DNA from: Mesorhabditis belari
Lineage: Eukaryota; Nematoda; Chromadorea; Rhabditida; Rhabditidae
Length of the DNA: 64,000 nucleotides
Reading direction: 5' to 3'
NCBI GenBank assembly: GCA_958450365.1
Contig: CAUEEP010000170.1
Span: forward strand, 62,001-126,000
The notes below the pieces were generated by a model. The model ran no database searches. It had not been told where the DNA came from and saw nothing but the letters and a program-made list of their open reading frames with translations. The translations under genes and the position numbers were made by a program. Position 1 is the first letter of the stretch, and every line of letters starts with the position of its first letter. Positions 31,201 to 42,289 of the stretch are shown here, in pieces.

Positions 31201-31936
31201 TAAGACGAATAGATTAAAAATGAGTGAAAGGGGAAGGGAGACTCCAAGTGAGAGCCTCACTTGGCCTCCTAGGCAATCCCAAGGATCTTGATGAAACTTC
31301 CATCCCAGACAATCCCAAGGACTTCTCGGCGATGAAAGGGATAAGCACATGGAAGAACACATTTACATAAGAATAGACAAATCATTCAATAATAACAATA
31401 GTAACTAAAATATCAGTTTGGCTCGGAGCTGACAAGGGTTCGATCGGCTAGATGATTGGTTCTTTTTTCTAATATAATATATATTTATATGGGTTTTTTC
31501 TTCCCCAATTTTAGGATTTTAAAAGAATATCCGGTGAAAGATATTCAAAATTCAAAAGATTTAATTAAGCAAATAAATTTCAGTCTCTTCTTCTTATGTG
31601 ATATTCAATGGAACAGTTCGGGCTCAAATTATCAATGTTTGTTTATGAAAAAGTTTTATTCTAAATTCTTGTTTAGCTTCACAACACTTTCCGCTCAAAT
31701 CTAGCTTTTGGTAAGCAAGTTTGGATTGGGAAAAGCAAAAACTATCCGAATGCGAGTAGAATGTTTTGGCTGGTAAGTGTGGTTTGCAAAGAATTGTAGC
31801 GAGAATTATTGACTTTTTTTTGATATAATAAAATTGAATCTAGCATTCCACAGATCGTTCTTGTATGTAAAGTGCAAATTTCTAAGCTTCATATAAGCTT
31901 CATATAAGCTAATATCCAAAAGGTAACGGATTTTAG
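31201..31936. other. No gene recognised; small duplications
   Basis: A duplicated CAATCCCAAGGA motif occurs at 31275 and 31310. The frame at 31456-31704 has no supported features. The missing N-terminal exon of the CAP gene should lie in or before this stretch but I cannot identify it. Confidence 0.4.
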
Positions 31937-33097
31937 AAATGGGACGATGCATTGGCAACGTCAGCTGGGAAAAGAGCCGCCTCAAAGGTGATTCAAAATA
32001 ATGAAGGGAAACTGACGGCTGCAATCCCGGCTGGAGTCGGTGAGAATCATTATGGAGTCGAGTTTGCATCGGTTGGCACAAATCTTCCACCAACGTCAAT
32101 GTGTGAGTTTTATTTGTTTAAAGTTGTAAATCTATACAAAAGTGTGACTGTTTTAAGGCAAAAATGTCGAGTTAAACTAGGAGATGATTGAAAAAAAAAG
32201 TTAGACGAAATTATGTCATATGCAAAAGTCGAGTAAAGATCTGTTTTCTAGTCCAAAAAGCCTGGCAGGATTGGAACAGTTACTGGATGATTTTTGGTCT
32301 TCCTTCATTGACTTACACTCCATCAACCGATCCGATAAACGATCATGACAAGGAGTCTTCCTATCAGGTACTCTAATAACACTAGACTAATAAAAATGGC
32401 CTTGTTCTGAACAAGATCAGTATAAATTTTCGGTGCTATACGGTAGACTTTTAACAAAAACATCTGTCGGTTCTTTTTTTGCCGTTGACAATTAAAGATT
32501 TTTCGTGTTTTTCTCAGCACCAACCCTTTGATTTTCACTATTTTGATTATCGTTCGATGCAGAATAAAATTGCACGTGGAATGATACCAAAATTAACTTA
32601 AAAAAATAATATCCATGCAAAGTTGTTGGCTAAAAACCTAAACCCCACCCATTATGGACGGAACTTAACCTTTCATAGAAAAAACACCAGTTTAGCTGTT
32701 TACCGGGAACACCTACGCGGTCGGTTGTGCTTATCAAATCGTGACACCAAATCTGGGTGGATATGTGGTCGTTTGTCACTACAGGAACAAGTTAGTAAAT
32801 GCAAAACCTACTGCAAAACGAAACAAAACCTAGAGTAAGTAATAGTTTGTGTACGGTATTTTGTAAATGACAAATTGGTTCCTTACCTCAAACCAGCGGT
32901 GAATCGCATAAAAGCAATGAAAATCTAGAAACAATGGTCTGCTTACCGAACTCGTACTCGTTATTTTACATCTACAAAACATTTCCAGAGGTTTAAACGC
33001 AAACACGCCCGTCTACGTGGTCGGCACAACGTGTTCTCAATGCCCGGCTGCCACATCGACTTGCAATGCTGTCAAGGGACTCTGTGTGATGAATTAA
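31937..33097 (+). CDS. CAP/SCP (venom-allergen-like) protein, N-terminus not found
   Basis: Four exons join in phase: 31937-32102, 32252-32367, 32696-32790 and 32989-33097 (TAA). The sequence has KWDDALATSAGKRAA, GVGENHYG, KAWQDWNSYW, then NTYAVGCAYQ and YVVVCHYRN, the core signatures of CAP proteins, and ends GTTCSQCPAATSTCN ... GLC, the Cys-rich tail common in nematode members. CAP proteins are secreted; in nematodes some act in host interaction or defence. The first part of the domain (HN..R motif) and the signal peptide are not visible upstream, so the gene may be 5' truncated or have a diverged first exon. Confidence 0.82.
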
Positions 33098-33162
33098 ATT
33101 GTTCTTTTGCATAATTAAAATGATTAAGCAATCAATAGATTAATTTCGCTTTTCAACTTACA

Positions 33163-33606
33163 CTCAGCATGAGACAGACAAATGATTTTTCCGGATGGGA
33201 GCCTGCAGTCAATACTACCACCAGCACAGTCAAAAGTTCCTGAAAATCAGCTATTTTTTAAGAATTTTGACGACTTTTGACGAGTTAGGCAATGGTATGG
33301 GTAATTTGGAAGATTAGGTATAGAGATTTTAAGAGTATCATAACTTTGAGACTTTGAGAATCATAATTTTCGAATGAAACCAACAATTATTAACCATCGG
33401 ACCAAGGATTGAGATTAATGAATGTTTTGAACCATATTTTAGAAAATGATGTTAGAAAATGTGTGAATTATTATTTTATTCAATCACGCACACGAGCTGT
33501 GCTACTTGAAGTTTAAACTCACACGGTGTCGTCGTCCAAAGTGACTTCCTCGTCGTCACCTCGCAAATCACAGTCATCATCAACACAACGAACACGAAAA
33601 CGCATT
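33163..33606 (-). CDS. Possible small secreted peptide gene
   Basis: An exon after TTTTCAG (33240-33163) encodes TFDCAGGSIDCRLPSG and IICLSHAECK with four cysteines. Upstream, near 33606, a start reads MRFRVRCVDDDCDL in one frame; one base removed from its T-run would instead give a hydrophobic leader. The splice phases do not close, so this is tentative. Confidence 0.3.
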
Positions 33607-34129
33607 TTGTTCGAATGTTTTATAAATCAGAAATAGATATCAGAAATAATGGATATCAGAAATAGATATCAGAAATAGATAACTCGTCAAAATTCTTAAA
33701 ACATAGCTGATTTTCGGTTTTGCAAGTGTTCAATATCAAATACAGTTAGAGTAATGCGTTTTCTGAAAGGTGACTAAATTGTAGAACTACCGTACATCAA
33801 CAGTTTTATCTAAAGTTTTCAAATTTATTAAACCAAACATGAATAGAGGAAAGATTACTTTAGTTTTTCAATTTGGGCACCTTTTCGAAAATCGTGAGAG
33901 ACAATAAAATGAAAAAACAATTAGAGATTCCTATTTTTTTCCGTATTACGGTAATTTTCATTTTAGAACTGAAGCATGGATTCAAATTGGCAATTTTCCA
34001 AAAGAAAGAGGAAGAAATATTCGAAAAAAATGAGTTAATCGTAGGCTAAACTTTTTCTACTTTTTAAATAAGAAAAATAGCTAAAATTGGGCAAAAGGGA
34101 GTTGAAATTGTGTCCAATAGCAACGAAAT

Positions 34130-34161
34130 GAGCAGTTAGAGTTAATTAACTCTAACTGCTC
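34130..34161. repeat. Perfect 32 bp palindrome
   Basis: GAGCAGTTAGAGTTAA followed by its exact reverse complement, about 100 bp upstream of the TMEM145-like start codon. It could be a hairpin or a binding site. Confidence 0.7.
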
Positions 34162-34263
34162 ACCGTTAATTCTAAATTTCACTCTCGATCCCTTCTTCAC
34201 AAAGCTCAGATGAGTTTGGGTTAAATGGTTTAAATTTGAATATAAATATTCAACATTCAAAAA

Positions 34264-37200
34264 TGAGATTCCACCATTTAATCGCTTTTCTTGTCTTCTT
34301 TGCCTTATTCAGTCCGAATACGAGTAAACAATCGCGTGGAATTGTTGCAACAACAAGTCGAGTAAGTATAGCGTAAGACTTTGTCATGTAAAGTTGAGTT
34401 TTAACAAGTTTTGGGTTATGTCAATTGAATCCTTTACTTGGCTCTTTTATAAGAACTTGAAGGGGTACTAGTAAAGCAGATTTTAGCAAGTTCGATAGAG
34501 CACTGAATAAAGTACTGACAATAAGGTCTCACAAGGGAAAGATATCATTGCCAGTTGACGTAGAATTGTTGCAACAACAAGTCGAGTAAGTAAAGTGTAA
34601 GACTTTGTCAAGTAAAGTTGAGTTTTAACAAGTTTTGGGTTATGTCAATTGAATCCTTTACTTGGCTCTTTTACAAGAACTTGAAGGAACACTAGGAAAG
34701 TACATTTTAACAAGTCCGATAGAGTACTGAGCAAAGTACTGAAAATAAAGCCTCATAGGGGAAAGACATCATTGCCAGTTGACGTTGAGAATTGAATTTG
34801 AACGTCAGGCCTGTGACGAGTCACCAAAAAGCTACCGCATTATAATAAGACACTAAAAATACCGTACCCTAAACAATGTCGCGTATAAAAGGACTCCTTC
34901 TTTCCTATTTAGTCAGAATTTTCTCTCTTTTGTCTTGTGAAAGTTGTCTTCTTTTTTTCGAGATCCTTTCACAATTTTCATCAAAGTGATTCATTTTTCT
35001 CTCTGGGTTAGTGCAAATGGTTGTCGATTGGCTTCTGATCAACAATAAACATTTTTGCAAGCTCCTTGCAAACATCGCGCAAGTACACCTCCTTGTTACA
35101 GGGTTTGCGCTCGAAGTTCAAAACGCGTATTATTCAAAACGCGTATTTTCCTCAACCTAATAGTAGCCTAATCTGTTTTCCCAACGGAAATTTGTTAGAA
35201 TAATTCAAAAAGGCGTTTTATTGTAAAATGTAAAAGAATTCTTGAGAGCACCTGTGAATGAAGTAGATCATTTCATTGCCATTTTGAGTGGCCTTATCAC
35301 TATTCTCTTTCAGACAGTTCCATGGGTTTTTGTGGATCGTTTCTGTTTCTTTATCGACCAGGGTACACTCACTTTCACTATCAAATACCCAAAGGTGGGT
35401 TTGACTTGGTAAAAGAAACAAATCACTTTTAGAAAATTGGCAATCAGAGCCTTATTCTCTACTTTGACACTCCAGAACAATGGGATTCGGTTTATCAAAC
35501 GGGATTAACGGTGAATCAACAATTGTTACAGTTTCACTAAAATTTTTCAGTGTGAGCGGCGTGTCGCAGCAGCGGTGCCTTCAAACAATCAAATTGTGAG
35601 TTCGGACGTTTTCAAAAATGGTATCAACTTTTAAATCTATCGTAAACTGGCTGGCTGGCTTTTGCCCTTACAAACTGGCTGGCTTTTGCCCTTACAAACT
35701 GGCTGGCTTTTGCCCTTACATTTCACATTTATAAAGATTTCAAAAATTCTATAGATTAGATGAAAGTTAGAACGAAAATTACGGTAATTTCAGAAAGTTG
35801 GCACCTTTCAGAAACTGCTTCAGGAAAACTACTGTAATCCGTCATCTTATTGCCTTATAATTGAAGACTAGACAAAATTAGAGACAGGATTACTGTAGTT
35901 TTCTAAGATGTTTTTGAAAGAGCTTCAGAAAAGCTAATGTTATCTTTTCGTCATCTCTGTATCTGTCATAGAGCTTCTAAATCTTGACTTTAGCCATGTT
36001 CGGGTTTAAAATAAAGCCGTCTATTTGCTAAACTAAATACTCAAAAGCCTGGGCTTCTTCACTTTTAATGTTTTAAACAAGTTTAGTATCACTTTATAAG
36101 GCACATTTGTTCTCACCCGTCGATCCCTTAATTCAACCTTTAATGGAATGTCATCCCGAAGTATTTTTCGGCTAGACTACCGTAATCATTCAAACAGACA
36201 GATCTATTTTCTTAGCTCTTCTCAAGTGCTTTTTCCTCTCCTATCCACATTATGCCAAAGACTCAAGGGTTTTAAAAAAAAATTCTGATTTGATCATGAA
36301 GTTAGATGGTTTCTGGCGTCATTTACTAAGCCATTCAGCTCACCAATCCAAGCAATAAACTTCAGACACATTTGTTCTCACCCGTCGATCCCCTAATTCA
36401 ACCTTTAATGGAATGTCATCCCGAAGTCAAGCAAGGCCTCGAATGGACAATTTGTCAAGGAACTCAAAGATTTCAGTCGGTTTTAAAAGATCTGTATATT
36501 GTAAAGCAATTATTTCTAGATCTTCTCGTCCTCGTTGGTGGTACTTTGTCATCTCGAATTGCAAGCCGGCCAGTTGGCGGGGTTTATCCGTTTTTGCAGG
36601 TACTCGCTAGCTTGTTCTATGACAAAATTTAAAATATCCTTCTTCCAGAATACAAAATCGAGATGAAGAATGGAGACAGCACCTTCTTGAAGCATTTCTC
36701 GGCCGATGAATACTGTGAGTGAAATAAAGTAAACAATGTAAATCGTTAGATTAAGATGTTTTACCCGTCGATACTGGTTTTCTTCTGCTCGAATTGATTC
36801 TTTACATCTTATCAATCTTTCTTGCACGTATGTTTAGTTATCTTTCTCAAATTCTAAGTCAGGAAATTGACTTGAAAATCTTGAATCTAGATCTTCTCGT
36901 CCTCGTTGGTGGTACTTTGTCATCCCGAATTGTAAGCCGGCCAGTTGGCGGGGTTTAGTTATCTTTGTCAAAGACTAAGTCAGGAAATTGACTTGAAAAT
37001 CTTGACTAGCGCTGACGAGCGCAAGAATCAGTGCTTCTTCAATGCATGAAAAAAGTATTTTAAAAAATTGTAAAGACTTATGCATCAAGCTAATATAAAA
37101 GGTTAGAAGGCTAGGCTAGAAGGGTTATAAACAAGGCTAGGTCTTGGTAAAGGTTAAGGAAAGTTTTTAGAAAGTTTGTCTGTCAAACGTCTGTCAAACA

Positions 37201-40200
37201 AAAATCCTGTTTTCAGGTGCTCTTAAAGCTCGCCATTTCCTGCATTCGACTTTCAAATTGTGTCGAGTCGCCATTCTCTTCGAGATCATCTCACTCTCGG
37301 TTCTTGTCTGGTCTTACTGTAAGTGTTTTAAATGAAATTACCATATTTGGTATTTATCTTAAAAATCTCAGGTGGCTACGGTTGGCATGGAATCTGGATA
37401 TTGCACTCGAAGAATACAGGCTATTATGTTAGGTTAATTTTCAAGATTTCTACTGTTTCCACGTACCGTTTCAGAGGTGTTCAACAATCGCTTTTCCTCC
37501 TTTTTCTCCTACTCGTTGCCAAGGGATACACAATTACTGCGTAGGTATTTTTATCGGAGAAGCTTACATTTTGAAAAGCAAGTACCTAATTTATAGTACT
37601 GGCCAATTAACTGGGATTCTGAGAAATGTTCGCTAATGAGATGCTTTGAAAATTTTCAAAATCTAGAATTAAATGTGTAAGTTGTGATCTGTAGTGAAAA
37701 AGATCTCAAGGGAATTTGAAAGTAGCCCAATTTTATCTCTGTGTAAGTGCAAATAAATGAAATTGAGAAGAATTAGGATTAAAGCCTTAAAAAGCTCTAC
37801 CCTGATCGACTTTGGCCTGGCTTGGACAAGTTAAAGGATACATTTATGATATCTTTACTCAGAAGATCAAACTATAGACTAATGTATAAATTTTGAATAG
37901 CAAAAGTGGTTCAGTCTGCTCACTAAAGTTAAAGAGGAAGCGAAGAAGATGTTTCTACTTTAATGAGCTTTTAAAATATTTTAAAATTATCAAGGTTAGT
38001 TTACTGCCGGGGATGAAGCGATGAAAATCGGCTTACTTACGATGAAAAGGGATGCTTTTAGATTTACACCTCGGTTTTTGGCCAAGACCTAGCACATCTT
38101 TGTTCACTTTTTTTGCGCTGATTTCAATGGTGTATGTCGTTTGGGGGTGACGGTGCTAAAATTTTGAGATATTTTGCTTCAAATTTTACGTCAAAATTGA
38201 GTATCCACGAAACCGCACACCCACGAGTCATCAGGGTTCTACAGAGGTTTGTAAACATGAGCTCGTAGCCTAGTGGATAGTGTGGCAGCTGTGGACACCC
38301 ACGAGTCATAAGGGTTCTACAGCTTGTCACACTATTCACTAGGCTACGAGCTCATGTTTACAAACCTCTGTAGAACTTTTATGACTCGTGGGTGTGCGGT
38401 TTCGTGGATACTCAATTTTGACGTAAACTTTCAAGCAAAATATCTCAAAATTTTAGCACAGTCATCCCCAAACGACATACACCATTGAAATCAGCGCAAA
38501 AAAAGTGAACAAAGATGTGCTAGGTCTTGACCAAAAATTGAAATGTAAATCCAAAAGTATCCCTAGTTAGGCCAAATCGATACTCATAACGATCGTTAGA
38601 GATGCGCACAAATACATCTAAAACAAATCGATCGTGTCGATATCGATATCTTATCTCAAAATACTTCTACTTAACCCCTTCGGGAGTAAGGGAAATCGAG
38701 TGGGTTGTGATGTAATGGTTAGCAAAGTTGCTCGGTAAGCGAAAGGTGACAGGTTTGAGTCCCGCCGGCGCACGAGTTTTTTATTTCCCCTAGTTCCAAC
38801 TCTCTAATTATCCAACAGTACTCAAAAGAAAGAAATTTAAAAGCTATGCTGATATCACAGACCTTTCAGTGCTCGTCTCTCATCGATTCCCTTTTGTAAA
38901 TTCTTCTCTCTATCAATTATCCATGGATTTCTCTACATTGGAATGTTTTCCTATGCTGGTGTAAGCTGATTTTCAAGCTCCAGAACCAAATTCTTTCAGA
39001 ACTTCGATAATGCCAGAGTTAGACACGTTTTCGAGTCTCCATTTGGCTATGGGGTGGCTGTTACAAAGGTAAGAAAATATTGAAAATCTTTGTTTCATTT
39101 TTCAGCTTATCACCTGGGTTTACTTTCTTATTTCCGCGCGAGATTCTGCAAAGAAATATCCAGAAAAACGCTCATTCTATATTGCTTTTGGGGCGATTCT
39201 GATGACACCTTGGTGATTAAAAATCGAAAGATATTCAGTTACAAAACGCTTGTTTAGGTTTTTAGCAAACATTCTCACCGTGATGCTCACCCGCGGGATA
39301 TTTTGGGATATTGTGGAAGAAGAAGTGGTGAATGCATTCGAGTGTTTCACGGCTTTCTATGGTTTTCTCGTCTTTATGGTTTGTCTTGTTATTGAAGAGT
39401 CTGAATCTGGTTTAATTTAACGTTAAGCTTTTTTAAAAAATCAACAATTCTACTCGTTTTGCTCTTTTTGCGAACCTGTTAATCTTTTGAAAACCAACTG
39501 CAGCTTGAAACTTCGTGTGTTTCAGCTTGTCACTTTACCGTGGTCAAGCAATCGCTTCTTCCCTTTTCATATTAAAACAAAGGAAAAGAAAATGGTGGAA
39601 GATGGTGAAGAAGATCAGGAAGAGGTAATAATAGAATAAAGAAGCCATGTGAATTTTTGGCTTTGACCGATCAAAAACCAAGAAAGAGACAAAGTTTTAC
39701 TTTTTTTTGGAACATTTCTAACTATAAGTGAAACTTTAAAACTGTCAAAGTTAGATAAAAGTTAGATAAAAGGTAACGTGTAATTTGCAAATGACAAGTT
39801 TTTAGAAATTCGAAAAGAAAACCCCACCACCAAGCATTTTCATTCGAGATCTTGCTCCCGAAATGTTGGGAATCGAGGTAAAGGAAAAGAAATGAAAGAA
39901 AAATTGTGGTTAAAGAACAAATTTTGCAAAAGATTTCTTTGTAATTTTGTGGAAACTTGATTTGAATATGTAGATTTAATTTGTTAAAAATAAAGTGATC
40001 AAAAAATTTTCTTATCCTTTTCTAATCACTTTTCACTGCTATATCTTTTGTTTACGACTTTTTAACACTCCAAAAAAACGATCAAAATGGACTGATTTAC
40101 ATAAAATCTCAAAAAAGACACATAAAATTGTCGTGAATTAATCGGACGAGGCAGAATCGATCGTGTATTTGTGAGATGACATTGAAGAATGGAACAAAGG

Positions 40201-41846
40201 CAAGTTTTTTTTTGGAAAAACAGAAAGTAGACTGAAAATCTGTTTTTAGCTCCAACAGAAAGCTGCAATTGTGGTCGATGACAAGAACAAGAAAGTCGAT
40301 TTCGATAAGCAAAGTGGATTCAAATCTACTGCTAGAATACCGTTCAAGCTACACGGTAAACCTATTAGGTTGTCGGATTATGAATTGCCGTTGTCTTTTT
40401 TGCTTTGTATTTTTTTTTCAAATAAATTTTTGTGGTACTTTTTTAACTATATTAAAGAGCGTTTTATGCCGCGTCGATTGATATATTATTCGTCTATATT
40501 TGCTTAGATTTTTAATATAAATTTGTCTTAGGAAATGAACGACATCAAAAATAAAATGCGGATTTGTTTGTTGTACGACTTCAAACAAAGAAAAACAGCG
40601 GCAGAATCCCATCGCTCTATCAGCAATGCATTCGGAGAAGATGTTATCAACGAACGTCAATGTCGCAATTGGTTTCAGCGCTTTCGGGACGGCGACGAGA
40701 GCCTTGAAGACAAAGAACATGAGAGGCGACCAAAAACTGTGGACGATGAGGAACTTAAAGCAGCCATCGATTCTGATCCTGCCCAAACGACACGAGAACT
40801 TGCTGAGAGGTTCGGTTGTCATCATTCCACCATTGCTGACCACTTGCATGCCATTGGTAAGGTGAATAAATGCGGTAAATGGGTGCCTCATGAACTAAGC
40901 GATTTGAGCAAAACAACGCGAATCAATATGGCCGGAATTCTTTTGCGTCAAGCCAAGAACAGTGGTTTTTTTGAGTCGATTGTCACGTCTGATGAAAAGT
41001 GGATATCCTTTGATAATACCACTAGAAAACGACAATGGTTGGACCCTGGACAAACCTCAAAACCGACTCCAAAACCAGACATCCATGGCAAAAAGGTGAT
41101 GCTATGTGTTTGGTGGAATAGCAAAGGATTGGTGCATTTTGAAGTGCTAAATTCTGGTCAAACGGTTAATGCGGACCTCTACAAAGAACAATTAAGCCGC
41201 GTCGATCAATCGCTTCGTCGACAGGGAGTGGAAACAGCGTCAACAAAATTGCTCCATGACAACGCGCATCCACACACCGCAAAAGTAACTCTCAAAAAAA
41301 TTGGTGAATTGGGCTGGGAACTTCTGCCTCACCCGCCATATAGCCCAGACCTTGCGCCATCTGATTACCCTTTGTTCCGGTCGATGCAGCATTCCTTGGT
41401 CGAAAAAAAATTCAAAAACCGCGATGAAGTCCAAATTTGGGTGGCCAATTTCTTTGAGTCACAGCCGGTCGAGTTCTTCAACAAGGGCATTCATTCTTTG
41501 CGTGGACGTTAGCGATATGTCATAGATACCGATGGAGAATACCTTTTAGATTAAATTATTTTTGTATTGATTTTATAATAAAATTACTTTTTGATAAAAA
41601 CGGCAATTCATAATCCGACAACCTAATAATAAAAGAATTTGTTAAAAGTCGTTTAGCTTATTGTTCTTTCTCTTTTTTTGTTCTAAGCAACTTTCAAACA
41701 CTTTTAACTTTGTTTTCTAAACACACAAAAGATTGATTTCTATTTTTATAGACACAATGATTTACATTGTAGAAAAACTGGTTGATCGATTGTTCATTAA
41801 GGGAATTTTTGGAGGTAAACTGTTACGAATCGATCTGGAAAGGTAG
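34264..41846 (+). CDS. TMEM145/GPR180-like seven-TM membrane protein
   Basis: Nineteen exons, all phases closing: 34264-34361, 35314-35394, 35433-35510, 35551-35595, 36366-36475, 36520-36581, 36649-36714, 36756-36827, 37217-37318, 37372-37432, 37475-37540, 38870-38960, 39000-39068, 39106-39212, 39258-39378, 39526-39624, 39806-39877, 40250-40355 and 41752-41846 (TAG). A signal peptide is followed by the family ectodomain (VFVDRFCFFIDQGTLTF, LILYFDTPEQW, PRWWYFVISNC, FLKHFSADEY), then hydrophobic segments including ARHFLHSTFKLCR and LLLLVAKGYTIT, and LPWSSNRFFPFHIKTKEKK. This matches the GPR180/TMEM145 group (rhodopsin-like GPCR TM domain). The last intron contains a mariner. Exon 12 could start 9 bp earlier; without the last splice the protein would end inside the mariner. 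Confidence 0.88.
34336..34780. repeat. Tandem 220 bp duplication spanning an exon 1 splice donor
   Basis: 34336-34556 and 34562-34780 are near-identical, both containing GAATTGTTGCAACAACAAGT and the GAGTAAGTA donor. The second copy lies in intron 1 and duplicates the end of exon 1. Confidence 0.85.
35641..35722. repeat. Three copies of a 24 bp unit
   Basis: ACTGGCTGGCTTTTGCCCTT followed by ACAA is repeated three times within intron 4 of the TMEM145-like gene. Confidence 0.9.
36107..36172 (+). pseudogene. Partial copy of TMEM145-like exon 5
   Basis: Nearly identical to 36367-36428, including the CACATTTGTTCTCACCCGTC start, but ends after about 62 bp. It lies in the intron before the real exon 5. 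Confidence 0.85.
36886..36957 (+). pseudogene. Partial copy of TMEM145-like exon 6
   Basis: Nearly identical to 36516-36587, starting at the intron 5 acceptor (CTAGATCTTCTCGTCCTCGT) and running to the exon 6 donor. It sits in the intron after exon 8. The retained splice sites make a cryptic exon possible. Confidence 0.85.
38056..38558. repeat. Long palindrome with tRNA-like centre
   Basis: The left arm (38056-38290) and right arm (38325-38558) are inverted copies of about 235 bp with few mismatches, sharing for example CAATGGTGTATGTCGTTTGG. The centre holds CTCGTAGCCTAGTGGATAGT, which looks like a tRNA A-box, and a short direct repeat (ACCCACGAGTCAT). It lies in intron 11 of the TMEM145-like gene; the transcript would form a long hairpin. 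Confidence 0.92.
38704..38776 (+). pseudogene. tRNA-like sequence, degenerate
   Basis: A D-arm-like TGATGTAATGGTTAGCA, a four-pair anticodon arm with loop TCGGTAA (would read GGT, Thr) and a B-box-like GGTTTGAGTCCC followed by T-run. The T-stem and acceptor do not pair well. Tentatively a tRNA relic or a SINE head. Confidence 0.35.
40365..41626 (+). mobile_element. Mariner, 1262 bp, near-intact copy
   Basis: 28 bp perfect inverted repeats (TTAGGTTGTCGGATTATGAA at the left) and TA duplications at 40363-40364 and 41627-41628. Same length as, and almost identical to, the copy at 13250-14511. It inserted 8 bp downstream of the exon 18 donor (GTAAAC at 40356) of the TMEM145-like gene, same orientation. 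Removing it leaves a 132 bp intron. Confidence 0.96.
40535..41512 (+). CDS. Mariner transposase, 325 residues
   Basis: Catalyses cut-and-paste movement of the element. Motifs: N-terminal paired helix-turn-helix (FKQRKTAAESHRSI; TTRELAERFGCHHSTIADHL), the linker-like DEKWISFDN with catalytic Asp 1, HDNAHPH with Asp 2, and YSPDLAPSDYPLF with Asp 3, spaced D34D as in mariner. The frame ends at TAG after GIHSLRGR. If the TAG were TGG (Trp) the frame would continue RYVIDTDGEYLLD to a TAA, the usual mariner C-terminus. The protein is therefore about 15 residues short at the C-terminus, and the second copy carries the same stop. Otherwise no disruption is seen. Confidence 0.93.
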   Translation: MNDIKNKMRICLLYDFKQRKTAAESHRSISNAFGEDVINERQCRNWFQRFRDGDESLEDKEHERRPKTVDDEELKAAIDSDPAQTTRELAERFGCHHSTIADHLHAIGKVNKCGKWVPHELSDLSKTTRINMAGILLRQAKNSGFFESIVTSDEKWISFDNTTRKRQWLDPGQTSKPTPKPDIHGKKVMLCVWWNSKGLVHFEVLNSGQTVNADLYKEQLSRVDQSLRRQGVETASTKLLHDNAHPHTAKVTLKKIGELGWELLPHPPYSPDLAPSDYPLFRSMQHSLVEKKFKNRDEVQIWVANFFESQPVEFFNKGIHSLRGR

Positions 41847-42138
41847 TAAGGTGGAAAATTTCGACAAAATTTTGCTAATCAGATTTTAGACTTTTACAAC
41901 AAATGACAGCTTCAATGTACTTGTAAAGTTGGCTAGAATCATCATCTAAAACTAGTTGAATTCAAGTTTAGCATTATCTTCTGAATGTTTTTACCAAATT
42001 GAATATTTTAATCAAGAAAAACCTTGCACTACTTATGCTGAGCGTCCTGGGTAGATCCAACAACGATAGCAAAGTGAATAAAACTAATGACTCAGTAAAG
42101 TAGAGACTATTGGCAAGTGAAAACCTTGAAATTCATCC

Positions 42139-42211
42139 AGTCTCGTGGTGTAGTGGTTATCACATCTGTCTAACACACAGAAGGTCGGCGGTTCGATCCC
42201 GACCGAGATCA
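42139..42211 (+). tRNA. tRNA-Val (AAC)
   Basis: A 73-nt cloverleaf: D-arm TGGTGTAGTGGTTATCAC, anticodon stem TCTGT/ACAGA with loop CTAACAC (anticodon AAC, Val), T-loop TTCGATC, and acceptor AGTCTCG/CGAGATC with discriminator A, followed by a T-run terminator. There is one mismatch at the first acceptor pair and one in the T-stem, so it may be slightly degenerate, but both polymerase III boxes are intact. Confidence 0.85.
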
Positions 42212-42289
42212 TTTTTCCTTTTGCTTTTCTTTAATCTCAAAAAAAACTTCAACTTCTATCTGATTGATTTTATTTTTATACACACAATA

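Noticed and set aside
31456..31704. Candidate N-terminal exon of the CAP gene
   Set aside because: No signal peptide cleavage pattern or HN..R motif and no donor in phase with exon 31937.
40418..40891. 157-aa minus-strand ORF opposite the mariner transposase
   Set aside because: Antisense shadow of the transposase gene; the same frame appears on the plus strand at 13.9-14.5 kb for the inverted copy.
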